Below are positions 1 through 8,581 of a DNA stretch of 47,893 nucleotides, piece after piece; within the stretch, counting starts at the first letter, position 1; each line of letters opens with the position of its first letter. Position numbers and translations under genes: made by a program. The stretch is from Clostridia bacterium (GTDB taxonomy: Bacteria > Bacillota > Clostridia > Lachnospirales > Lachnospiraceae), in contig JAQXQS010000115.1 in the NCBI GenBank assembly GCA_029101305.1, forward strand, positions 1-47,893, read 5' to 3'. The notes beneath the pieces are model-generated. The model ran no database searches and was not told where the DNA came from. It was given only the letters and a program-made list of their open reading frames with translations.

Positions 1-31
1 TCAAGGCGATTTCATTTTCAACTTCTATTTC

Positions 32-1030
32 CTAAATTTCTTTTTCGCTTCCGATTACTATTTTTACAATCCCAAGTATTGCCGCGAACAGAACCCCTGC
101 TACCGGCCAGATGATCCAGGTGATATCCCAGCGGGTAGTCCAGAAGCTCCAGCCAAGATAAATAGCTGTGGCAAGGCACCAGTACGCACTGGAGAAAGCG
201 TCTGTTTTTTTCTTCAGATGTTTTTCCTCTTTTGTAAATTCTCCCTCCTGAAGAAGGGTATCATAGCTGCCTTTTACCATGCTTACCCGGATGATCTGGT
301 TTACTCCGATTCCGATCAGAAATAAAAGAACACCTACAAATATTCCACAGATATAATCCGGCGCTTCCATTGCTCCTGCAAAGATAAGGGGAACAACAGA
401 CAGAATACAAAAGACCACACCGATTGCAATTCCCCTGGTAAATACAGGTTCATAAGCATTTCTTTTCTCACGGACCATTCCTGAAACTCCATATTCTGTT
501 TCAAAATTATCCTTTTCCAGATGTTCCAGATGACTTTCCCGTATTCCGTAGGTAATAAATAAAAAGACTGCGGCTGCAATAAGGCCAAACAGGAAAACAC
601 AGCCAAAACCAGCAGCAAATGTTTCCTTAATGTGAAACACCCGGTCATCGGCCATAGTTCTCAGAATCACTAAAAGAACCGGGCTTAAGATACACATGGT
701 TGTGGCATTGGCAACTGTTCTGGCGCCGTTTCGCTTTAATTCCAGAAATTCGTTCGCTTCTTCCATGGATACCTTTTTCAGTGAACCAGAAGGTTCGTTA
801 TAATTTCTGCTTATACTTATAGTTTCTGGAGCTATCTCGTCTTTCAAAAGGTAGTCGGTGCTGACATCAAAAAGCTCTGAGAGCTGGAGAATCTTCTGAA
901 GATCCGGGACTGCGCCTGCACTTTCCCATTTCGAAACTGCCTGTCTGGAAACTCCAAGATGGTTTGCCAGTTCTTCCTGGGACCAGCCATTCTTTTTTCT
1001 TTCTTCTGCTATTTTTTCCGCTAAGATCAT
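32..1030 (-). CDS. XRE-family regulator with C-terminal membrane domain
   Basis: 332 aa. Residues 4-60 form a Cro/C1-type helix-turn-helix with the recognition-helix signature SRQAVSKWE. They are followed by a linker and about six hydrophobic segments (roughly residues 105-320). This XRE-plus-membrane layout is common in Lachnospiraceae; the role is probably transcriptional control tied to a membrane signal, and the target is unknown. The start was placed at the ATG at 1030 because AGGAGG lies just upstream; the longer TTG reading would put that ribosome binding site inside the gene. A 66-bp stretch (651-716) recurs with about four mismatches in a decayed region at 24563-24628. Confidence 0.85.
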   Translation of the reverse strand: MILAEKIAEERKKNGWSQEELANHLGVSRQAVSKWESAGAVPDLQKILQLSELFDVSTDYLLKDEIAPETISISRNYNEPSGSLKKVSMEEANEFLELKRNGARTVANATTMCILSPVLLVILRTMADDRVFHIKETFAAGFGCVFLFGLIAAAVFLFITYGIRESHLEHLEKDNFETEYGVSGMVREKRNAYEPVFTRGIAIGVVFCILSVVPLIFAGAMEAPDYICGIFVGVLLFLIGIGVNQIIRVSMVKGSYDTLLQEGEFTKEEKHLKKKTDAFSSAYWCLATAIYLGWSFWTTRWDITWIIWPVAGVLFAAILGIVKIVIGSEKEI

Positions 1031-1197
1031 TTTCTCTTTCCTCCTCAATGATTTATACCCATAAGTATAACTATCTCACCGGTTGCATACCACCAGGTAG
1101 GGCTTGAAATCTGTCAACCAGTGGTTGCGGGGGCCTTTTTTCTCGTTGTTACTTATAGTTTAATGAAAGAACAACTTGGGGGATACCCTTATTTTCT

Positions 1198-1224
1198 ATG
1201 GGATTGTGTCTTTTTTATAGGAAA
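1198..1224. repeat. 27-bp intergenic repeat, copy 1
   Basis: The stretch beginning ATGGGATTGTGTC and ending TATAGGAAA recurs with one mismatch at 5811-5837. Looser relatives sit at 20469 and 31381. Copy 1 lies in the upstream region of the XRE gene that starts at 1030. Nothing else recognisable was seen between 1031 and 1291. Confidence 0.6.
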
Positions 1225-1291
1225 AACAGGCAGTCTGATTTTTTACTTCCTGTTTTCTATTATGAAATCGGTAGAAGTTTTCAAGATTATC

Positions 1292-1708
1292 TTACTCCTG
1301 CTTCTGCAGCATATCCAGCAGACTTTTTTCTTTTATGATCGCAATCCCCTGTCCTTCATCCCCAAGAACGATCAGATTATCTCCGGGCTGGATATCAAAT
1401 ATTTTTCTTGCTTTTGCCGGGATTACAATCTGCCCTTTCTCTCTCACCTTTACGATTCCAAAGATATGCTTTCCTTTTGGTGGGACTCCCAGTCCGAGAT
1501 TGTCACCGTCTTCTTTGTCATAATTCACAAGGTCATCTATACTGACATCCAGTACGGCTGCCAGAAGTTTACATTTTTCAATATCCGGTAAAGATTCCCC
1601 CGTCTCATATTTCGAGAGAGTCTGCCTGGTTACTCCTATTTTTGCTGCCAGTTCATCCTGTGAGAAACCATTTAGTTTCCGAAGGGAAATAAGATTTTCC
1701 TTAAACAT
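1292..1708 (-). CDS. XRE helix-turn-helix protein with AbrB-like C-terminus
   Basis: 138 aa. An N-terminal Cro/C1 helix-turn-helix (about residues 5-60, TRQTLSKYE) is joined to a SpoVT/AbrB-like swapped-hairpin DNA-binding domain (about 84-128, with KGQIVIPAKARK). It therefore has two DNA-binding domains and no obvious ligand domain. The start is the ATG at 1708, preceded by AAGGAG. It overlaps the end of the upstream acyltransferase gene by 8 bp, so the two are probably translationally coupled. The pairing suggests a local regulator, but its operator is not visible. Confidence 0.85.
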   Translation of the reverse strand: MFKENLISLRKLNGFSQDELAAKIGVTRQTLSKYETGESLPDIEKCKLLAAVLDVSIDDLVNYDKEDGDNLGLGVPPKGKHIFGIVKVREKGQIVIPAKARKIFDIQPGDNLIVLGDEGQGIAIIKEKSLLDMLQKQE

Positions 1709-2807
1709 GTTTTTTCTCCTTTTTGATTCCAAGTACACACCAGCGGATTCCCGGAATCCGGCTGATGACCTCATTTAACAAAAGTGCACCGGCAACAGAA
1801 CTGATTCCGACAAGAAGGTATACCAAAAGCGCCGGCAGCTCTGGAAAATACTGGTGCAGATAATAAGCTGTCATCGCAAGAGGAAGATAATGAAAAACGT
1901 AAAGTCCCCAGGATTTTTTTGCCATCCATTTTGAAACAGGATTTGACTGGTTCCCATACTTTTTCATGAATGCAATTATGGCAAGAACTGCAAACCAGCA
2001 GTAGACACAGGCTGGGATATTGTTCAGTACCGGAGCTACAGCATAATTTTCTCCAAAATAGTGAACTGCATAGAAAATACCAATCAGGGCTGCTGCAATT
2101 GCGAAAATCCACCACCATTTGCTTAGGCGCTCCACTACCTCGTCATGGGAGAATACAAAATATCCCATAAAAAAGCAGAAGCCATAAATCCCAAACCGGT
2201 AAACCGTTATAACGGGGGTATTCAAAATCTGGGCAGATCCATATGCGAAAATAACAAATAGAGCCAGCATCCAGACCGGGGGCTTTGCACCAAGATTCCA
2301 GAGACGTTCTTTTTCTAATTTTCTTACTACAAGCAGCAGCATGGAAAAGATCCACAATACCTGTATGTACCATAAAACGCCAATTCCGGACACCGCCATG
2401 ATCCCATATAAAACAGGAAACGGAACTGCAGGCAAGGGGTCAAATGCCCCACCGATCCTCATATTATAGTATCCCAGGATCCACTGGAAAACAAACAGTC
2501 CCACAGTGGAAGGAACCAGCAGCTTACGTGTTCTGGATCGGACAAATTCCCTGGTATTATGTGTTTCCAGGCAGTACCTGGCACTCATCCCGGATATTAC
2601 AAATAAAAGAGCCATGAACCAGGGATACACCAGATATTGGAAGGCATCCTGATACTGAAGTTTCTGGAAAGGTCCGATCACACCATAAGGCTGAACACCA
2701 TTAAACATATAGATTACATGATATACAACAACGATAAAGACTGTGATCCAGCGGATATTATCCATAAACGGTCTTCTTTTTGCCTTCACATCTGTTTTTA
2801 TCTCCAT
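1701..2807 (-). CDS. Membrane acyltransferase, family 3
   Basis: 368 aa integral membrane protein with about ten hydrophobic segments. The N-terminus matches the Acyl_transf_3 fold, with MDNIRWITVFIVVVYHV carrying the conserved Arg and the membrane His proposed to be catalytic. Family members O-acetylate surface sugars or lipids; the substrate cannot be read here. The start was chosen at the ATG at 2807, after GGTGAG. The longer in-frame reading upstream has no good ribosome binding site and a non-family basic leader. The 3' end overlaps the XRE-AbrB gene. Confidence 0.8.
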   Translation of the reverse strand: MEIKTDVKAKRRPFMDNIRWITVFIVVVYHVIYMFNGVQPYGVIGPFQKLQYQDAFQYLVYPWFMALLFVISGMSARYCLETHNTREFVRSRTRKLLVPSTVGLFVFQWILGYYNMRIGGAFDPLPAVPFPVLYGIMAVSGIGVLWYIQVLWIFSMLLLVVRKLEKERLWNLGAKPPVWMLALFVIFAYGSAQILNTPVITVYRFGIYGFCFFMGYFVFSHDEVVERLSKWWWIFAIAAALIGIFYAVHYFGENYAVAPVLNNIPACVYCWFAVLAIIAFMKKYGNQSNPVSKWMAKKSWGLYVFHYLPLAMTAYYLHQYFPELPALLVYLLVGISSVAGALLLNEVISRIPGIRWCVLGIKKEKKHV

Positions 2808-2886
2808 ACTTTTCTCACCTTTGCTCTCATTTTTAACACATTTTACCATAAAAGAAGCTGGTACGCGACCAACTCCTTTTAACATT

Positions 2887-2920
2887 TTCTGGCAAATTTT
2901 GTTAAATATCGTTGCCAGAA
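2887..2920. promoter_or_regulatory. Perfect 9-bp inverted repeat
   Basis: TTCTGGCAA (2887-2895) and TTGCCAGAA (2912-2920) are exact reverse complements around a 16-bp AT-rich spacer. The site lies between the end of the GNAT gene at 2974 and the acyltransferase start at 2807. It could be an operator for the acyltransferase/XRE-AbrB pair or a weak terminator; no U-run follows it. Confidence 0.35.
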
Positions 2921-2973
2921 ATTTCATTTGGCTTGTAACTAATAGGCAAGCAACTGAAAATATGCTTGAATTT

Positions 2974-3597
2974 CTAAAACATCTGTCCTGGTAGTTTTTC
3001 CTTTTTCTTATACGGAAACTTCTGATCAAATACTTCAGCTTCCTTTTCATTCACCAGATATCCGGCAGGGGTGGCATATTCTCCTGTTATTCCATCCAGA
3101 TATCCGGGTATCAGTTCTTTACATAGGAAAAAGGAAGTATCTGCACTTTCTTCCAAGCCATGATAACGGATTCCAAATTCACTGGCCTGTTTAAATCCGC
3201 TTTTTCCATAAAAGTCTATATTTCCCTCAAAACACAATGCTCCACATCCAAGTTCTTTCGCTTTTTCTAAAGAATAATCCAACAAAATCTTTCCATATCC
3301 CTTTCTTTTCAGTTCCGGTGTGATACAGATCGGTCCCATTGTCATAATCGGGATACTTCTGCCATCATCGGCTGCAATCTCTGCATGCATAAACATATTC
3401 TGACCAATCAGCTTTCCATCCAGGGTCATAACAAAATCCAGTTCCGGAATGAAGGCCGGATCATTTCGAAGCTGATGAATCACATAATGTTCCAGGCATC
3501 CAGGCCGGTACACATTCCAGAAGCTCTCCCTTACCAGATTTTCGACATCCCGGTATTCTGTTTCTTTTTCTAATCGAATGATCATGTTTTTCTTCAT
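2974..3597 (-). CDS. GNAT N-acetyltransferase (YhbS-like)
   Basis: 207 aa. The GNAT fold covers about residues 8-150. The acetyl-CoA-binding motif A is visible as ITPELKRKGYGKILLDYSL (about 92-110), and an FYGKSGF segment follows. The C-terminal 45 residues, rich in Tyr and Lys, are typical of YhbS-type predicted acetyltransferases. Acceptor unknown. It is the last gene of a probable operon behind the HD-GYP and DUF2284 genes (18-bp gap). Confidence 0.85.
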   Translation of the reverse strand: MKKNMIIRLEKETEYRDVENLVRESFWNVYRPGCLEHYVIHQLRNDPAFIPELDFVMTLDGKLIGQNMFMHAEIAADDGRSIPIMTMGPICITPELKRKGYGKILLDYSLEKAKELGCGALCFEGNIDFYGKSGFKQASEFGIRYHGLEESADTSFFLCKELIPGYLDGITGEYATPAGYLVNEKEAEVFDQKFPYKKKEKLPGQMF

Positions 3598-3615
3598 ATT
3601 ACCTACTCGCTTTTC

Positions 3616-4098
3616 TTATATCTTTGAGCCACATGGTTCAAAAAGAATTTGGGAAAAATACCGGATTTTGTCATCCGTTCCCCAACAGGCCATTCCAACT
3701 GCATCTGCCATTTTCTGTGCATCCACACAATACGCAGACATACAGGAATAATGCTTGTAAGGACCTGCACTCATAATTAAAATATCCTCATTTCCAGAGT
3801 CCACCATTTGCAGTGCCAGTTTCTCTGTAAGTTTATTATGGGACAATTTTGCCTTCTTATAATCCATATCTTTATCCTGGATTGTCTGAAGAACAAGGGT
3901 TTTTTGATATTTCAAAGCTTCCTGCATCATTTCTTTCACAGTTCCGCTCTTTGGCGGGCACGCAGGATTTACATTGTAACAACCACACCTGTTTTCCTCA
4001 CAGAATTTCCGGTATTCTGGTTTAAATACAAGGTCTCTGGTGTTCATTATCGCAGCATCTGAGAAGCCAAGAAGCTTGGCTGTTTCCATATAATTCAT
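3616..4098 (-). CDS. DUF2284 metal-binding protein
   Basis: 160 aa. Conserved cysteines appear in the N-terminal third (CGCYNVNPACPP) and again in CMSAYC, with a late Cys near the end. This matches DUF2284, a family of predicted metal-binding proteins of unknown role. The start was moved to the ATG at 4098, nine bases after GGAG; the TTG just after the upstream stop would swallow that ribosome binding site. Its close spacing to the HD-GYP gene indicates cotranscription. Confidence 0.8.
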   Translation of the reverse strand: MNYMETAKLLGFSDAAIMNTRDLVFKPEYRKFCEENRCGCYNVNPACPPKSGTVKEMMQEALKYQKTLVLQTIQDKDMDYKKAKLSHNKLTEKLALQMVDSGNEDILIMSAGPYKHYSCMSAYCVDAQKMADAVGMACWGTDDKIRYFSQILFEPCGSKI

Positions 4099-4113
4099 TC
4101 TAATTTTCTCCAA

Positions 4114-5418
4114 TTAATTCTTCTTATATTTGATCTGTTTCATCAGTTCTTCTACCTCTTCTCTGGCATTCAGAAACAATTCTGCCAGACGGGGATCAAA
4201 ATCTGTACCAATTCCATTTTTTATAATAGAAAAGCTTTCATCCAGTGACATTGCCTCCCGGTAGCATCTTTTCTGGGAAACTGCGTCAAACACATCCGCA
4301 ATCGCCATGATCCTGGCGTGAAGAGGAATCTGTTCCCCCACCAGTCCATCCGGATATCCATTCCCATTATATTTTTCGTGATGGAATCTTGCCACTTCGT
4401 AAGCAATCTGACGGAATTCCTTATCATCCAGGTTATAGAAAGTATGTAAAATAATATCGCCGCCTGTTGCAGCATGTTCTTTCATGATTCTATACTCTTC
4501 ATCTGTAAGTTTTCCTGGCTTTTGCAGGATATTGTCAGGCGTAGCAATCTTGCCAATGTCATGTAAAGGTGCTGCGTTGCTTACATTTATCATATAGTCT
4601 CTATTCAGAATATCCTGGTAATGTTTATCTTTTTTCATTTTTTCCAATATCAGATTTACATAAGCCCTGGTACGCTTAATATGACCGCCTGTATTGTTGT
4701 CCCTGCTTTCAATCATGGTAGCAAAACCATCCAGCATTTCTTCATTATGCAGGGTCAGTTTTCTGATAAACGGATTTTCAAAATCCAGATAAATTACAAG
4801 CAATAAAACCATTGGAAAAATAGAGGTAAGCAGTACCTCTGGAAAGCGGATCTGAACAGCAAGTATCACTCCGGCAATCAAAATAAAGGACAGGGTGCTG
4901 ATTACTTTTTCCTTCGGCAGAAAACGGTGCCTGGTGAAAACCAGAAATAGAATCGTGCCATAATACAGCACTACTGTCCCATAACATACATATACCGAAA
5001 ATCCCATGGAATACCAGGTTGTTACGCCTTGGATATAATCCAGTTCCCCGATTCCGGCAATGATCAGCAATAAAGAAACAGCTCCCGGCAATTCAAGAAG
5101 CAGACGGTCTTTTTTCGAAGCTTTATGAAATCCGATCAGCTGGTCATACATATATTCTGATGTAATAATAATGGTGAGATCCATCCAGATAAAAAAGAAC
5201 AAATGCGCCAGTCTGTTCAGATATCCAGGCACAATGTCCAGATGATTTACAGTCCAGGCGGTAAGTCTATCAAAAAATACCGCAAATGGAGCTGTCAGCA
5301 TTAGCAGTTCAAACTGCCGGTTATAAGAAAAATGTTCTCTTCTTGATTCCCTCAGATAAGTGATTTCAATAAACAGAATGACTAAAAAACATCCCAGTTG
5401 TAATTTAATAGACTGCAT
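4114..5418 (-). CDS. Membrane HD-GYP phosphodiesterase
   Basis: 434 aa. Residues 1-215 form a multi-pass membrane sensor of about seven segments. A short linker leads to an HD-GYP domain with HDIGK at 286-290, a HH pair at 356-357 and NGNGYPDGL at about 361-369. HD-GYP proteins hydrolyse cyclic di-GMP using these His/Asp metal ligands, and all key residues are present. The membrane module shares TVNHLD-x-VP and a later ENP-box with the histidine kinase at 25432-26733, so the two appear to share a sensor type. It faces the diguanylate cyclase gene at 5955, suggesting a local cyclic di-GMP pair. Confidence 0.9.
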   Translation of the reverse strand: MQSIKLQLGCFLVILFIEITYLRESRREHFSYNRQFELLMLTAPFAVFFDRLTAWTVNHLDIVPGYLNRLAHLFFFIWMDLTIIITSEYMYDQLIGFHKASKKDRLLLELPGAVSLLLIIAGIGELDYIQGVTTWYSMGFSVYVCYGTVVLYYGTILFLVFTRHRFLPKEKVISTLSFILIAGVILAVQIRFPEVLLTSIFPMVLLLVIYLDFENPFIRKLTLHNEEMLDGFATMIESRDNNTGGHIKRTRAYVNLILEKMKKDKHYQDILNRDYMINVSNAAPLHDIGKIATPDNILQKPGKLTDEEYRIMKEHAATGGDIILHTFYNLDDKEFRQIAYEVARFHHEKYNGNGYPDGLVGEQIPLHARIMAIADVFDAVSQKRCYREAMSLDESFSIIKNGIGTDFDPRLAELFLNAREEVEELMKQIKYKKN

Positions 5419-5462
5419 TTTTATCTTTTCCCCTTGTTATTTCGTAGCTTGCCCTGCGCCAT

Positions 5463-5552
5463 CTAAAGCAGCAAACACACAGTAGCTGCAAGTAAAGCAA
5501 CAACGATTATGATGCTTGTTTCAACACCATAAGCTCCTCCGTTGCTCTCATT
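5463..5552 (-). pseudogene. C-terminal scrap of a membrane protein
   Basis: An open stretch of about 29 codons ends at TAG (5463-5465) and reads as a single hydrophobic helix followed by LLL at the end. It has no start codon and follows a stop in the same frame. It resembles the tail of a polytopic membrane protein; the family is not identified. Confidence 0.4.
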
Positions 5553-5745
5553 TCATTTTATTTCGTACCACTTTGTAGCGCAATCGAAGATAAGAATTTT
5601 CCAGTGGCGTACAACTTTCCAGCTTCGGAATACCAAGTTTTCTCAGATCTTCTTCCGTTTTTAAAGAATTTCCGTCAATCAAGGTAGGGGTATCCCTGCC
5701 GCCAGACTGGATTGTTAATTTCTCACAGCCTTCCTTTTCTGCCAG
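5548..5745 (-). pseudogene. Unidentified C-terminal coding fragment
   Basis: About 66 codons are open without a start, ending in RNKMK and TGA at 5548-5550. The readable peptide (for example GGRDTPTLIDGNSLKTEED) has a normal soluble-protein composition, so it is probably the end of a lost gene. I do not recognise it. Together with the preceding scrap it fills most of the 536-bp gap between the HD-GYP and GGDEF genes. Confidence 0.4.
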
Positions 5746-5810
5746 ATATCATTTTCTATTTCAAATAATATTCTATACCCAGAAAGCGAACTTCAATAGA
5801 CCCATTTTAT

Positions 5811-5837
5811 ATGGGATTGTGTCATTTTTATAGGAAA
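5811..5837. repeat. 27-bp intergenic repeat, copy 2
   Basis: Identical to 1198-1224 except for one base after GTGTC. It lies about 120 bp upstream of the GGDEF start. Confidence 0.6.
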
Positions 5838-5954
5838 TTATGTTTGATGCAATTTTACAAATATTTAACTTTTTTCCTATATTGTAAACCAGTTTCCACA
5901 GTGATAAAATAATAACGATTTTGTAACCCATTTACCTATCAAACAAAAGAAAGA

Positions 5955-7310
5955 ATGATCACTATGGCTGGAAAAATCAGAATCCGTTCCGTAAGCAACT
6001 GGAACATTGTAACTACCGTTATACTCGCTGTTTTGTGTGTTTCCATTTCTGTATTTGGCTTTACGCAGTACTCTGTTCTGCGCTCCGCCATGCAGGATTA
6101 CATCTCCTGTGAAAATGCCGCCCATGAATTACAAAATGGCTCCGACATCTTAACAAAGCAAGTACGTCTTGCTGCTGGAACTGGGGATTCTAAATACATT
6201 GATGCCTATTTCCAGGAGGCCAATATAACAAAAAGCAGGGAAAAAGCGCTGGAAGATCTTTCCGCCCTGGAGAACAGTTCTGAAGCTGTTGAGGAGCTTA
6301 AGAAAGCCATGGAAGCTTCTGTAGACCTGATGCAGACCGAATTCTACTCCATGCGTCTTGTAGAAGAAAGCATTGAAAGTGATCCATCCGCCTGGCCACA
6401 GGAATTACAGACAGTCGAATTATCGGAAAATGATGCCTCTCTTTCTTCATCAGATAAATTAAATAAAGCCCAGCAGATGGTGATCAGCCTTGAGTATGAA
6501 GAAGCCAAGGATCTCATTTCCGGAGACGTAAATGCCGCAATTGATTCTCTGACACAGATTATCAATAACCGCCAGAACCATGCTGCAAATGTTTTTACAA
6601 AAGTATTTGTTTTAATCATTATCTGTGTCCTTGTTTTTTCTGCTATGATGCTTTTGGTCTGTCTTCTTATGCGGTACTGGATTGTCCGTCCTTTGATGAC
6701 ATACAACACTGCGATCCAGCGCGATGTGCCACTTGTTGTCCGTGGTGCAAATGAACTTCAGGTTCTCGCGCAGACATACAACAGGCTATACGAGGAAAAT
6801 GAAGAACGTCAGAAACTGATCCAGCACCAGGCGGAACATGACCCTCTGACGGATCTTTTGAACCGAGGTTCTTTTGACCGTATTTTAAACTTATATGAAC
6901 AGGAACAGAATTCTTTTGCCCTGATCCTTGTGGACGTAGACACCTTTAAGAGCGTAAATGATACATACGGACATGCAGTCGGTGACGTGATATTAAAAAA
7001 GGTTGCAAGACTATTGACAACCGCTTTCCGTAACATTGATTATATCTGCCGCATTGGCGGTGATGAATTTGCTGTTATCATGGTTGACATGACAACGGAT
7101 CTCAGTTATACGATCACAGACAAGATTCAGGAAATAAACCGTCAGCTCTCAGTACCAGAAAGTGGGATTCCTGCGGTGTCTCTAAGTGTGGGAGTTGCCT
7201 TTACAGACCGCGAGAAGCCAGGGAAGAGTCTGTTCACGGATGCAGATAAGGCACTTTACTATACCAAATACCATGGAAAAGATGGATGCAGTTTTTATCC
7301 CGTTGATTGA
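5955..7310 (+). CDS. Membrane diguanylate cyclase (GGDEF)
   Basis: 451 aa. A transmembrane helix at about 17-38 is followed by an extracytoplasmic four-helix-like sensor region (about 40-212). A second membrane helix lies at about 215-240, then a HAMP-like linker and a GGDEF domain. The catalytic GGDEF is intact at 368-372. RNID at 359-362 lies exactly five residues before it and fits the RxxD inhibitory site, so the enzyme should make cyclic di-GMP with product inhibition. It is one of only two genes on the plus strand, next to the HD-GYP gene. An alternative start is the ATG at 5964. Confidence 0.93.
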   Translation: MITMAGKIRIRSVSNWNIVTTVILAVLCVSISVFGFTQYSVLRSAMQDYISCENAAHELQNGSDILTKQVRLAAGTGDSKYIDAYFQEANITKSREKALEDLSALENSSEAVEELKKAMEASVDLMQTEFYSMRLVEESIESDPSAWPQELQTVELSENDASLSSSDKLNKAQQMVISLEYEEAKDLISGDVNAAIDSLTQIINNRQNHAANVFTKVFVLIIICVLVFSAMMLLVCLLMRYWIVRPLMTYNTAIQRDVPLVVRGANELQVLAQTYNRLYEENEERQKLIQHQAEHDPLTDLLNRGSFDRILNLYEQEQNSFALILVDVDTFKSVNDTYGHAVGDVILKKVARLLTTAFRNIDYICRIGGDEFAVIMVDMTTDLSYTITDKIQEINRQLSVPESGIPAVSLSVGVAFTDREKPGKSLFTDADKALYYTKYHGKDGCSFYPVD

Positions 7311-7324
7311 TAAAGATAGTATTA

Positions 7325-7376
7325 AAAGCCTGCCAGCATGCTTATATATCTGTACAAGCGTGTTGGCAGGCTTTTC
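7325..7376. terminator. Bidirectional intrinsic terminator
   Basis: AAAGCCTGCCA pairs with TGGCAGGCTTT, and the stem extends through GCATGCTT/AAGCGTGT with G-U pairs. A-rich and T-rich flanks suit termination of both the GGDEF gene and the converging genes. Confidence 0.8.
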
Positions 7377-7408
7377 TTTCTCTTTTGCAGAATATTTGTT
7401 CCTTTTTT

Positions 7409-7600
7409 TCAATTCTTCCTTAAAAGCGCCATAAGAACAACCTGAAACAGACCACTTAAAAGAACAAGACAGAGTCCTGCAGGAATCATCCATCCTCTCT
7501 CTGCCTTTTCAAAAACGGCAAGTAAAACAAAGATCATTGCAGCTGCTGCAAGTCCTAAACTGGAGATCCTTAATAAACGGCTCCACAATTCCTGTTTCAT
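7409..7600 (-). CDS. Small two-helix membrane protein
   Basis: 63 aa with two hydrophobic helices (about 12-28 and 37-58), a basic N-terminus and a basic tail. GGAGG lies just before the ATG. No family was recognised. Scraps of both ends of this gene, with the middle missing, recur at 24632-24698. Confidence 0.65.
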   Translation of the reverse strand: MKQELWSRLLRISSLGLAAAAMIFVLLAVFEKAERGWMIPAGLCLVLLSGLFQVVLMALLRKN

Positions 7601-7699
7601 AACAAAATTCCTCCATCATTTTTCTTTAAAAAGAAAAGCTTTTTACCTAGATATGTTCAGCTGGATATTCATGTGACATGACCTCATCTAATAAGTCAT

Positions 7700-8167
7700 T
7701 CAATTTTTTTGAATACCGGACGGGTATATTATCTGGGAAAGTTCTATTTCATCTCCATCGTTGGCACCTGTTTCTACAAACCCTGCCCTATGATAAAGAT
7801 GAAGTGCACTTTGGTTATTACGGTTGCAGGTAAGTGTCACTTTGTTTGAGGTGCCAAACGGTTTTGTTCTGATATAATTCATTACTTCTTTCAGGGCTGC
7901 ACTTCCATACCCTTTCCCTTGTTTGGAACTATCAATCATCATATGCCAGATATCATATTCCGGAATATCATAATCGTAGATTACCATCACATACCCCACC
8001 ATTTCATTTCCATTGTAGATTCCAAACGGCTGGCATTGTTCCCGGTAGACATAAGCCTGCGCCAGACTTCGAATCGGATGAGAAACATAGTTTTCCTGTT
8101 CCACAGCCAGTTTCAGTTGAAAGGCATCAAGAAAATTGTCTTCCGTAATTTTTCTTAAATGAATCAT
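7700..8167 (-). CDS. GNAT N-acetyltransferase (diamine/PaiA-like)
   Basis: 155 aa. A GNAT fold with motif A DSSKQGKGYGSAALKEVM (about 88-105), followed by CNRNNQSALHLYHRAGF, a typical motif B. It is closest in appearance to spermidine/diamine acetyltransferases of the BltD/PaiA group, but the substrate is not provable from sequence. The ATG at 8167 was chosen because GGAG lies nine bases upstream. Its last 20 bp (7728-7747) recur in a scar at 31441-31460. Confidence 0.85.
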   Translation of the reverse strand: MIHLRKITEDNFLDAFQLKLAVEQENYVSHPIRSLAQAYVYREQCQPFGIYNGNEMVGYVMVIYDYDIPEYDIWHMMIDSSKQGKGYGSAALKEVMNYIRTKPFGTSNKVTLTCNRNNQSALHLYHRAGFVETGANDGDEIELSQIIYPSGIQKN

Positions 8168-8215
8168 TGATTCCACTCCATTCAAATTTCTTTTTTGGGT
8201 ACTATAAGCTAGATT

Positions 8216-8581
8216 TTACCTATGAATATACATTCTTGTCATATTAGGCCCATCATTTCCTTGAACCATGCACAAAAATTCCCAACCATATCTTTCATAA
8301 AAATTTATATGGTCTGTAATTAAATAGATAGGTGTAATTCCCTTGGACTTCATATCTTTCACAACATTATCAAGCAGTTGTCCTGCAACTCCCTGACAAC
8401 GATATTCCTTATCGGTATATACCGCACATACATTTGGGGTAAGATCTGTTCTGTTATTAAGATAGGCTTCCATACATTCAAGATAAGCTTCTCGCGGCAC
8501 TTTCCATTTATCATGAAACCATGCAGCAGCTTCTTTTAAGTCAGGTCTTTGTCTCAGTGTAATATAACTATATTGTTTCAT
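8216..8581 (-). CDS. GNAT acetyltransferase with apparent internal deletion
   Basis: 121 aa. The N-terminus (to about residue 43, EAYLNN) and the C-terminus (RTDLTPNVCAVYTDKEYRC onward, ending MTRMYIHR) both look like one GNAT subfamily of roughly 150 aa. The central beta strands that normally lie between them, about 30 residues, are absent. Motif A (YRCQGVAGQLL) is kept. The stop overlaps nothing downstream, while the start ATGA overlaps the end of the Vat-like gene by 4 bp. Activity is doubtful. The family-length comparison is from memory. Confidence 0.6.
   Translation of the reverse strand: MKQYSYITLRQRPDLKEAAAWFHDKWKVPREAYLECMEAYLNNRTDLTPNVCAVYTDKEYRCQGVAGQLLDNVVKDMKSKGITPIYLITDHINFYERYGWEFLCMVQGNDGPNMTRMYIHR

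Noticed and set aside
1121-1591. 156-codon plus-strand open frame between the two XRE genes
   Set aside because: Most of it is antisense to the XRE-AbrB gene; the remainder is AT-rich noncoding DNA with no ribosome binding site.
7617-7650. AT-rich palindrome TTTCTTT/AAAGAAA as an insertion-sequence end
   Set aside because: It is short and low-complexity; its second copy at 24660 is explained by the larger mosaic repeat.
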